DNA of 64,000 nucleotides from Microglena sp. YARC (taxonomy: Eukaryota; Chlorophyta; Chlorophyceae; Chlamydomonadales; Chlamydomonadaceae): positions 62,001-126,000 of the forward strand of contig JAJSRW010001641.1 in the NCBI GenBank assembly GCA_022414725.1, in the 5' to 3' direction. Below the pieces are notes generated by a model. That model saw only the letters and a list, made by a program, of their open reading frames with translations. It did no database searches and was not told the DNA's origin. Shown here piece after piece: positions 57,593 to 64,000 of the stretch (positions within the stretch are counted from its first letter, which is position 1; every line of letters starts with the position of its first letter). Position numbers and translations under genes: made by a program.

Positions 57593-58384
57593 ATGTTTCT
57601 CGCCAAACTTGAAAAGGTAGAACCACTTAAAAAACTTGTAAATCTTCTTTTGGACCTTGTGTCAACTGTGGACTTTATGATAGACCATACGGGTATACAT
57701 ATCCATTGTTTGAACACTACACATACGTGTGTTGTAGATGTTATAATTCCTGTGTCGGCGTTCAAGTCGTTCTCATGTCAAGAAGATGATTTTGTTATAC
57801 ATGTACCGCTCGTTAATTTGAGCAAAGTTCTTAAATGTATCGCAAATGATCAATCAATTTACATCAAGATAGAATCACAAGCGGAAATGGTTTTGCATTT
57901 CCATGACAAGTGTGACAATGCTAGAGAGTTCCAACTTTCTCTACTTTCACTTGACGAAGATGCTAGTCTTATACTCGAGTTACCCGATAAGGATACTTAT
58001 ATAGTAGGAAAAGAATTTGATGCCGACGAATTCAACACTCTGATTAAGGAGTTTGCATCCATTGGTGATTTTATAAAGATAGACACGATTGACAATAATT
58101 TGAGGTTTTCGACTGATGGTGACATCGGTCGTGCCAATATTTTATTCAAATCAACACAATCCCACCGTGACGAATTGCAACTAGGTACATTTGCCACAAG
58201 GTATCTAGTGGCAATTACAAAAACATCATGTGCTACAAAAGAAAATACTCGTGTCAATATATATTTGTCTGAGGAAAAACCGATTATGCTCAAATATGAA
58301 TTAATGTATGGATTCGGTACCATTGTATTCTACTTAGCTCCTAGAATGGATGACGATGAAATGATCAATGCTGACGATTCTTAA
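57593..58384 (+). CDS. PCNA sliding clamp
   Basis: A 263-residue PCNA homologue, the usual length. It has the two-fold repeat of the clamp (topologically similar halves), the D-H-T-G-I-H-I near residue 31 corresponding to the cellular D-x-x-H-V region, and the C-terminal strand ending in F-Y-L-A-P-R. It encircles DNA and tethers the polymerase. The start is next to a palindrome-bearing gap. It overlaps the half-aquaporin end by 20 bases. Confidence 0.95.
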   Translation: MFLAKLEKVEPLKKLVNLLLDLVSTVDFMIDHTGIHIHCLNTTHTCVVDVIIPVSAFKSFSCQEDDFVIHVPLVNLSKVLKCIANDQSIYIKIESQAEMVLHFHDKCDNAREFQLSLLSLDEDASLILELPDKDTYIVGKEFDADEFNTLIKEFASIGDFIKIDTIDNNLRFSTDGDIGRANILFKSTQSHRDELQLGTFATRYLVAITKTSCATKENTRVNIYLSEEKPIMLKYELMYGFGTIVFYLAPRMDDDEMINADDS

Positions 58385-58661
58385 TCCCATAGTTGTAAAA
58401 CAATATGGCGGCTATTGCACCGCATGTTTGTGTCACTACATATAATATGAACTTTTCTAAAGATATAGTACCGTTTAGTAACATTGCCGTGCTGGTAGCA
58501 GGGTTAAAGTGTCCTCCTGATGTGACAACGCCTATGAACATGACACCCGTATACACCAACCCTGTAATGATTGCAATTGTATATTCGGGGTATTTTGTAG
58601 ATATAAAATAACTGAGAATACACATGAATGTGCCTATGAACTCTATTATAATGTCGAACAT
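58365..58661 (-). CDS. half-length aquaporin-like protein (single NPA)
   Basis: A 98-residue protein with three hydrophobic helices and a single N-P-A at 53-55 in a S-G-G-H-F-N-P-A-T context. It corresponds to one half of a MIP channel; the second NPA half is missing, and the downstream DNA is occupied by PCNA. Whether it dimerises to make a channel, regulates the full-length aquaporin at 354-1157, or is a truncated remnant cannot be told. The frame is clean, which favours a maintained gene. Confidence 0.72.
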   Translation of the reverse strand: MFDIIIEFIGTFMCILSYFISTKYPEYTIAIITGLVYTGVMFIGVVTSGGHFNPATSTAMLLNGTISLEKFILYVVTQTCGAIAAILFYNYGIKNRQH

Positions 58662-58664
58662 TTA

Positions 58665-59381
58665 TTAGATATGAGAAGAAAGTTTGAATCTGAGCATGAA
58701 AATATGATCGTGGTTTTGGAAATCATATGACACGTTGTTTTCGTCTACAAAACAACATGTAATAGAATTTAATTCTTTTTTTATTGGTATTTCTGGACAT
58801 ATTACTGACCCTTTTGTGACAACACATATTTGGAGATTTGATATTTGCGGAATTACAAGCTGAATACACGAACATGTGTCTAAATCGTGAATGTATCTTG
58901 CGGCGATTTTGAATCTCCCACAATCAAAGTCTATACTTGCATCGTGTGTTTCTTGTTCAAACCCAAGCATATGGGCGAGTTGACTGTGTTCGCCCCATAA
59001 AACGCTGAAATCTTTATTTGACATAATACTATATTTGCAGGTATTTTCGTTATATACCATACTAAATTCTTGGTCGACTATTCGAACCATTTCCGAGTTT
59101 ATAATATCACACAATACGACCGGGTCTTTTTTATAGTCACCGTTGGGAATGTAGACGATTATATGATTTTGGAGAAAGTCAATGATACCAATTTGGTTAC
59201 ATGTGTTGTTTATAAGTGGTCTAGACAGTGGAATGGTAGGGTTTATGACTTGTACACTGTCAACAATGTCCATATTGTAATTGGATTGATCAATGTCCAT
59301 ATTGTACATGGATTGATCAATGTACAATTCCTTGTTTCTAAACCTACTATTTACGATGATGTCGATATATTTTGTTGACAT
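58665..59381 (-). CDS. probable minor virion structural protein
   Basis: A 238-residue protein opening with I-D-I-I-V-N-S-R-F-R-N, a form seen at the start of jelly-roll-type minor capsid or penton-like proteins of mimivirus relatives. The layout of beta-strand-like segments (for example Y-I-P-N-G-D-Y-K-K-D-P, then an I-N-x-E-M motif, and a L-G-F turn near 138) agrees with this, but the identification is not certain. An imperfect repeat (Y-N-M-D-I-D-Q-S) occurs at residues 22-41. It lies just before another structural-looking gene in divergent orientation (59453). Confidence 0.55.
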   Translation of the reverse strand: MSTKYIDIIVNSRFRNKELYIDQSMYNMDIDQSNYNMDIVDSVQVINPTIPLSRPLINNTCNQIGIIDFLQNHIIVYIPNGDYKKDPVVLCDIINSEMVRIVDQEFSMVYNENTCKYSIMSNKDFSVLWGEHSQLAHMLGFEQETHDASIDFDCGRFKIAARYIHDLDTCSCIQLVIPQISNLQICVVTKGSVICPEIPIKKELNSITCCFVDENNVSYDFQNHDHIFMLRFKLSSHI

Positions 59382-59452
59382 GTTTAATAAAATATAGACA
59401 TATTATGTGTGGTTGAAACGCATATAAAGATTCTAGCACGATCTACTATTAA

Positions 59453-61010
59453 ATGAATAATGGTTTTTTAACCATACCCAATCTAGAAGAATGTTTGAAT
59501 GTATTCAAGGACTATATGAACAAGAACTATACTATCAATATGGATTACGTAGTGGACGATCAACAACTGAAAGAGTTTTTTTACAACGAGATGCTAACAA
59601 TTTCAAACAACCATACATTTGATTCATCATCACTTAAGGACAAAAACAACCACGTGATGAACATTGTCAAGTCCCGGGTACTAAAGTTGAAAAAACAGGG
59701 TCCCGAGTTAATGACGAGTGTCAAGGACACCAATTTCACTAAGGATTTTGATAATCTACTGAAGGCACGGAATGATGAAAACTCACCTGCTGTACATAAA
59801 CTTCCTTCTGAACTAGAGTCCGCAATTGTTAACAAAGACCTCAACGAGTTCGAAATGAATCAAAAATTGAAAGAATACCAAAACACTCGCGATATCAACA
59901 ACAGATTACTTTCTAGCATAGAAATTAACAAAATGAACGGAAGTATTCCGGATCCAAATGAATTATACAAGGCGCTAGCAATACCGCCTCCAGTGCCACA
60001 AGACGAACACTCAACAAATAAAGAAATCAAATATATCATACCTGCCCCAAAATATATCAAAAACGATATATACATATCAATCAACGGAGCCGATCGCGAT
60101 TGGCATTCGGATAGACTAAGGTATAAATATGTAGTCGATTTCTCTTCCAAGAAAGATAACTCTATTAGTAACACACCTCGGAATATAGAGATGTTCAAAG
60201 TCAGTTGTGTAATGATTCCGGCCGAGATTTGTGAACGGAAACATTACAGGTGCAACCCGAAGTTGCAATTCCAACACGATTTCGACTTTCAATACCCTTA
60301 TATAATGTTGCGCATCGACGAATTTCAAAGTAATTACGACGGAACAAACTCGAATGTCCGAAATTGCTTTTGTAAGCTTTTGTTCGACAAAACATACAAG
60401 ACCCCGAATGGTAGGGGGTATACATTGCTGAAACCTATGCAGGACGAGAAAATCGTATTTTTTCCGAACACACTATCTACTTTGCAACAACTATCGTTAA
60501 GCTTTTTGAAACCCAATGGGACGTTGTTCAACAACAGCATTGATGATTACTTGATATTCAAGATCGAACATGAATCATTCAATCCACTGTACCTGAAAAT
60601 TGTGGTAGATAAATTTTTTTGACAAGAACGAATTCTTCCCTGGAGATCATGTCAACATAAGAAATTTCGTTATAAATAAAAATAAGGACGTTCCTACAAT
60701 ACGACTTTTGGAATTTGTTAACAGATACGAGGGGCATGATGTTGTAGAAATAGGCAAACCAAATGATGATGGATATTATAATTCATTCTATGTGGTTGCT
60801 CCCGGAATTATTAATCAAAAAATGGGAACACTTAAGGAAGACGCAGAAATAATAGACGCACTGAATATTTATAATTCGGGAATTAACTGGCTTCTAGTTA
60901 CAGATACGTGTGGAGAAATTATCAATACGTCGTTACAAAATGTTATTTCAATGAAAATGACAGTAAATATACCAGATTCTACACAATCAATCAACAGCTA
61001 TGCCCAATGA
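59453..61010 (+). CDS. probable structural (capsid-associated) protein read in two frames
   Basis: The first frame (59453-60622, 389 residues) has a helical N-terminus and from about residue 205 a beta-rich domain with I-S-I-N-G-A-D-R-D-W and R-Y-K-Y-V-V-D-F, a pattern of NCLDV minor capsid or penton-like proteins. It stops at a TGA that directly follows a T7 run (60614-60620). The +1 frame continues without a stop from that point through 61010, with about 128 further residues of similar character (F-F-P-G-D-H-V-N-I, R-Y-E-G-H-D-V-V-E-I). The site reads TTT-TTT-TGA-C, the form of a +1 frameshift signal; an extra T in the sequence would give the same picture. The full product would be about 518 residues. 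Confidence 0.65.
60614..60623 (+). promoter_or_regulatory. candidate +1 ribosomal frameshift site
   Basis: Codons TTT-TTT-TGA-C end the upstream frame. A Phe-tRNA on TTT could re-pair one base later on TTT and read GAC next, as in the RF2 (CTT-TGA-C) and antizyme (TCC-TGA) +1 sites. The downstream frame is open for about 128 codons. A sequencing insertion in the T7 run is the main alternative. Confidence 0.4.
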
Positions 61011-61832
61011 TCTCAATACAACACACGATGCGTCATTTTCTGCATGCTTTTTGGAACAACCACTACCTATCCCAAGAAGAACATCATCAACACCCTTGAC
61101 ACACACCGTATATTTTTTACATCCGGATGATGTTGTTTCAACAGACATTTCGTAAAACCTCGGACACATATTGTGGTTGTACTGATAGTGCTTAATCAGA
61201 CTATCCTTGTAATTCGTGTTTTTTCTGATCAACTCTGAAAAATCTATATTGCCCTCGATTAAATTTACCAACCAATCTTCTACAATAGCATAGTCCTTGA
61301 CGTCATTCAACATGGCACCAACAAATGCCTCGAACACGTCCTCCATTATTTTGCTACTCGTCCGGCCCTCATTTTCCTCAATTTGCTTTGAAATTAAAAT
61401 GAACCTGTCAAGACGGATAATTGAAGCAAAATTACCCAACATTATTCCGTTAACCAACTTGGTCCGGACCTTTGTCATGAAACCCTCATTCTCATCCGGG
61501 TATCGATCATACAAGTATCGGCCAACGGCGAGGTTCACAATAGCGTCTCCAAGAAACTCCAATCGTTCATTAGACTCCTCTTGGAGAGGATAACAGTTTG
61601 CAGGGCATGCGGAATTGCCATTGATGAAGTTCTCATTTTTTCGGGTGCAATACGATCTATGTACAAACGCCTTTCGATATATGTTTAAATCATGTATAAT
61701 AGGGTTGTCTAGGTATTCAGCCAATATACTATACACATCGTCATAAGATACCAACTTGTTGTTGGGGTTGTATGGCAATTCACTTCCCATCTCTTGATTT
61801 AATGTATTATACAAGCCTTTAACCTTTTCCAT
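60987..61832 (-). CDS. ribonuclease III
   Basis: A 281-residue RNase III, which cuts double-stranded RNA. The signature N-E-R-L-E-F-L-G-D-A-I-V (88-99) carries the catalytic acids E92 and D96, and E-D-V-F-E-A-F (164-170) gives D165/E168. A C-terminal double-stranded-RNA-binding domain follows (about 208-281, with the K-K-H-A-E-N-D-A pattern). The class is single-domain plus dsRBD, like bacterial or viral forms. A mid-domain Cys-rich insert (S-A-C-P-A-N-C-Y) lies at 74-81. In giant viruses it may process viral transcripts or counter host RNA silencing; both are inferences. It converges on the end of the structural gene with a 24-base overlap. Confidence 0.93.
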   Translation of the reverse strand: MEKVKGLYNTLNQEMGSELPYNPNNKLVSYDDVYSILAEYLDNPIIHDLNIYRKAFVHRSYCTRKNENFINGNSACPANCYPLQEESNERLEFLGDAIVNLAVGRYLYDRYPDENEGFMTKVRTKLVNGIMLGNFASIIRLDRFILISKQIEENEGRTSSKIMEDVFEAFVGAMLNDVKDYAIVEDWLVNLIEGNIDFSELIRKNTNYKDSLIKHYQYNHNMCPRFYEMSVETTSSGCKKYTVCVKGVDDVLLGIGSGCSKKHAENDASCVVLRSLGIAVD

Positions 61833-61867
61833 TTTTTATATAAAGATATGTACCTATGTATGTTTAA

Positions 61868-62575
61868 ATGAATAACGTCTTATTGTATGTAGATACGAGA
61901 GAAAAAGGAATAATTTCATCTAATCGACTTACTATGCCTTACGAAGAAAAACAACTCGACATAGGTGACTTTAATATCGTATGTAAAGAAACTAAAGATG
62001 TGCTTTATGTAATTGAAAGAAAATCTATACCGGACCTGATTGCTTCTTTAAAGGATGGCAGATATATAGAACAAAAGACGAGGGCATTGTCAGTATATGG
62101 CACGAAAAAATACGCATACGTCATAGAAACGGGTGGAAGTTTTAGATGGAATACGGATGACAAACAAGTACGATCAGCAGTCATCAACACAATAATACGC
62201 GATAATATTCCGGTATTTACAAGCTATGATATTTCTGACACATGTTAATTAATTAACAACATATGCGACAAGTTCGATAATGGACAAAATATATATCGGG
62301 GTATTTCCGAAAATACATATCTATCATGTATAATAAAAGGCAAAAAACATGAAAATAAGAAGGATCCGATGGTAATAGCCAAGTTACAGTTATCACATAT
62401 ACCAGGAATTTCTTTGAACAATGCCGAGGCAATTTTGAATGAATTTGGAGTCAATAGAATAGCTTCACTTATCGAATGCTTCAAGACAGATACAGACTTA
62501 AACAAGAGATTGCTATCAATACCTGGTGTAGGTAAAAATAAAGTTAAAGAGCTCTTGTTTTCACTCGGACAATAA
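61868..62575 (+). pseudogene. ERCC4-type nuclease gene interrupted by an in-frame stop
   Basis: The N-terminal part (61868-62248) is an ERCC4/XPF-type nuclease with the E-R-K-S-I-P-D-L motif near residue 51 and a G-D-F-N-I upstream; such enzymes cut branched DNA in repair and recombination. The C-terminal part (to 62575) has paired helix-hairpin-helix motifs (I-P-G-I-S and I-P-G-V-G-K-N-K), normal for the family. Between them a TAA at 62246-62248 lies in the same frame; reading resumes at once and stays open to the end, so no shift is needed. The total would be 235 codons. Options are a recent nonsense mutation, stop readthrough, a two-gene split with internal start at 62369, or a sequencing error in the TTAATTAATTAA tract. 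Confidence 0.75.
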
Positions 62576-62607
62576 AACACAAAAAACGCTAAACGAGTAA
62601 CTGTGCA

Positions 62608-64000
62608 TTACTTTCTTCCTTTAGCCTTTTTAGCCTTTTTAGCCTTTTTATTAGGTTTTTCTTTTTTAGGTTTTTCATTATACTTTTTAGCCTTTTTAGC
62701 CTTTTCCTTATCCTTTTTAGCCTTTTCCTTATCCTTTTCAGCATTTTTAGCATTTCCCTTATCCTTTTTAGCCTTTTCCTTGGCCTTTTCCTTTTCCTTT
62801 TCCTTTTCCTTTTTAGCCTTTTCCTTGGCCTTTTCCTTGGCCTTTTCCTTTTCCTTTTCCTTTTTAGCCTTTTCCTTGGCCTTTTCCTTTTCCTTTTCCT
62901 TGGCCTTTTCCTTTTCCTTATCCTTTTTAGCCTTTTCCTTTCGGATATCTTTCTGTTTTTTCGGTGTTGGTGACGTTGACGAAGACATCGATGACCCACG
63001 AGATCTATATGATCCGAGAGATCGCGTCGACGATCTAGATAATGACATAGCTCGAGAAGACGGTTTGGATGTTACCATGGCAGATTTAGATGATTCTCGA
63101 ATAGATGGTTTAGACGTAGATTCTCGAATAGACGGTTTAGACATAGATACTCTGATAGACGGTTTAGACGTAGATACTCTGATATACGGTTTTGGTGTAG
63201 TTACTTTAATAGACGGTTTTGGTGTAGTTACTTTGATAGACGGTTTTGGTGTAGTTACTTTGATAGACGGTTTTGGTGTAGTTACTTTGATAGACGGTTT
63301 TGGTGTAGTTACTTTGATAGGGGGGGTCGTAGGTTTCATTAGTCGTTTTAAAAATGATAAAGAACCCACTTGGCGATCGCCAGCTGATTTTACTAGTCGT
63401 CGTCCGTTGATTACATTATTACTTTGAGGTAGTGTTGGTGACTTAATTGCTCTATGTTTTACAAATTTTCTGAGTTCGTGTGGAGTTCTTGCTACATCAT
63501 CACCTCTTACAAATTGCTTAATTTTCAAAAAATAATTCATAGTAGACGTATGTTCACCCCAGTTAATATTTATACTTTCATCATATCCATTAGCACCTGG
63601 AACTTGTAATTTTCTAAGTTTTATAACATCATCATCACGGTCCATATATTGCACAAATTGAATGAATTTTTTCTCGTATATGTGGTCATTAGTTACTTCT
63701 ATATTTAGTGAATCCTTAATAACATATTGATTGTGTTTCTTTTTGAACAACCTGTCATATTCCGATTTATTCACAGAGGTCTTTGAAGACATAATGTGTT
63801 GCGCAATAGTCGTACTTCCAAATGTTGCAGAATTAATTACACCGTAATCAAACATAAACTTATCGATTTTTTTGTTTTCAGCAAGGTCTTTCATTAGTTT
63901 ATTAATAAAAGCACCACCAAAACGATGACCAACTATCCTTATTTTGTATGTAAGTTGTATTGTATTTAGCTTTGTTAGTTTCTGAATACCTAGTTTTTCA
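62608..64000 (-). CDS. lipase-like protein with KEK-repeat tail (partial, runs off the window)
   Basis: The frame is open to the window edge, at least 35 codons upstream of the Met at 63894, and those codons contain G-H-R-F-G-G, the nucleophile elbow of an alpha/beta hydrolase. In the lipase at 6414-8846 the same place reads G-H-S-Y-G-G, so here the Ser nucleophile is replaced by Arg and the enzyme may be inactive. After the hydrolase part come a 9-residue repeat (K-V-T-T-P-K-P-S-I, six or more copies), S/R-rich sequence, and a long Lys/Glu/Ala tail (A-K-E-K-A-K-K). The tail resembles a DNA-binding or disordered segment. The start is outside the window. Confidence 0.75.
   Translation of the reverse strand, partial: EKLGIQKLTKLNTIQLTYKIRIVGHRFGGAFINKLMKDLAENKKIDKFMFDYGVINSATFGSTTIAQHIMSSKTSVNKSEYDRLFKKKHNQYVIKDSLNIEVTNDHIYEKKFIQFVQYMDRDDDVIKLRKLQVPGANGYDESININWGEHTSTMNYFLKIKQFVRGDDVARTPHELRKFVKHRAIKSPTLPQSNNVINGRRLVKSAGDRQVGSLSFLKRLMKPTTPPIKVTTPKPSIKVTTPKPSIKVTTPKPSIKVTTPKPSIKVTTPKPYIRVSTSKPSIRVSMSKPSIRESTSKPSIRESSKSAMVTSKPSSRAMSLSRSSTRSLGSYRSRGSSMSSSTSPTPKKQKDIRKEKAKKDKEKEKAKEKEKEKAKEKAKKEKEKEKAKEKAKEKAKKEKEKEKEKAKEKAKKDKGNAKNAEKDKEKAKKDKEKAKKAKKYNEKPKKEKPNKKAKKAKKAKGRK
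62620..62945 (-). repeat. Lys/Glu/Ala low-complexity coding repeat
   Basis: The plus strand reads as CCTTTT/TTAGCC hexamers (for example TTTTTAGCCTTTTCCTTATC), encoding A-K-E-K and K-K-D-K-E units. The hexamers suggest slippage-driven expansion, and the frame is retained throughout. Confidence 0.9.
63130..63330 (-). repeat. 27-nt coding tandem repeat
   Basis: At least five copies of TTGATAGACGGTTTTGGTGT followed by agttact (27 bases, 9 codons), with more diverged copies on the upstream side. It encodes the K-V-T-T-P-K-P-S-I repeats of the lipase-like protein. Confidence 0.92.

Noticed and set aside
62603..63427. Long Phe/Leu/Ala frame opposite the lipase-like gene
   Set aside because: It only mirrors the KEK and 27-nt repeats of the real minus-strand gene, which continues into a hydrolase motif.
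1..64000. tRNA genes
   Set aside because: No cloverleaf-like sequence with recognisable T-loop was noticed by eye in the intergenic gaps; a tRNAscan run would be decisive.

Overview
The window looks like part of a large nucleocytoplasmic DNA virus (Nucleocytoviricota) that infects a protist or alga. It is AT-rich and densely coded on both strands with tiny intergenic gaps. It carries hallmark genes: family B DNA polymerase, D5-type primase-helicase, RPB1 and RPB5 RNA polymerase subunits, a VETF-large-like early transcription factor, an A18-like helicase, a second SF2/SNF2-like helicase, PCNA, thymidylate synthase, RNase III, RNase H, an ERCC4-type nuclease and an adenain/Ulp1-like protease. 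The set, with a Lon-like AAA ATPase, a 2-cysteine adaptor domain and intein-laden RPB1, fits the order Imitervirales (mimivirus and mesomimivirus relatives) best. That placement is inference from gene content, not a phylogeny. No capsid major protein, packaging ATPase, tRNA or CRISPR array was seen.

Layout. 0-5.4 kb: a cut-off membrane gene, a small coiled-coil gene, an aquaporin, two unknown genes and HSP90. 5.6-10.8 kb: an accessory region with a 2-cysteine adaptor, tandem HPD-containing J-like repeats ending in a lipase-like domain, an NPDKPW-type repeat gene, 181-nt tandem repeats and a duplicated gene tail. 10.8-23.2 kb: GNAT-like protein, pyruvyltransferase-glycosyltransferase fusion, PolB, a Ser-rich repeat protein, a long coiled-coil membrane protein, and a small metallopeptidase. 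23.3-37.4 kb: transcription block (VETF-like factor, RPB1 with three inteins) and the Lon-like ATPase. 37.5-50.9 kb: mostly membrane and coiled-coil proteins, probably virion or factory membrane components, with RPB5, the A18-like helicase and two more glycosyltransferases. 50.9-62.6 kb: replication and nucleotide block (primase-helicase, protease, RNase H, helicase, ThyA, PCNA, half-aquaporin, two structural-looking proteins, RNase III, ERCC4 nuclease). The window ends inside a second lipase-like gene.

How the genes work together. Replication (PolB, D5, PCNA, ThyA, RNase H), transcription (RPB1, RPB5, VETF-like, A18-like) and chaperone functions (HSP90 beside a multi-J protein) point to a largely self-sufficient cytoplasmic cycle. 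Three glycosyltransferase-type genes suggest virus-encoded glycans.

The most striking features are three inteins in RPB1, two of them only three residues apart, and a series of reading-frame breaks in otherwise conserved genes. Most breaks lie at short homopolymers (PolB, the third RPB1 intein, the Lon-like ATPase, a structural protein, a membrane protein). One of them has the form of a +1 programmed frameshift site, TTT-TGA-C. Sequencing indels, real mutations and programmed shifts cannot be told apart from this sequence alone.
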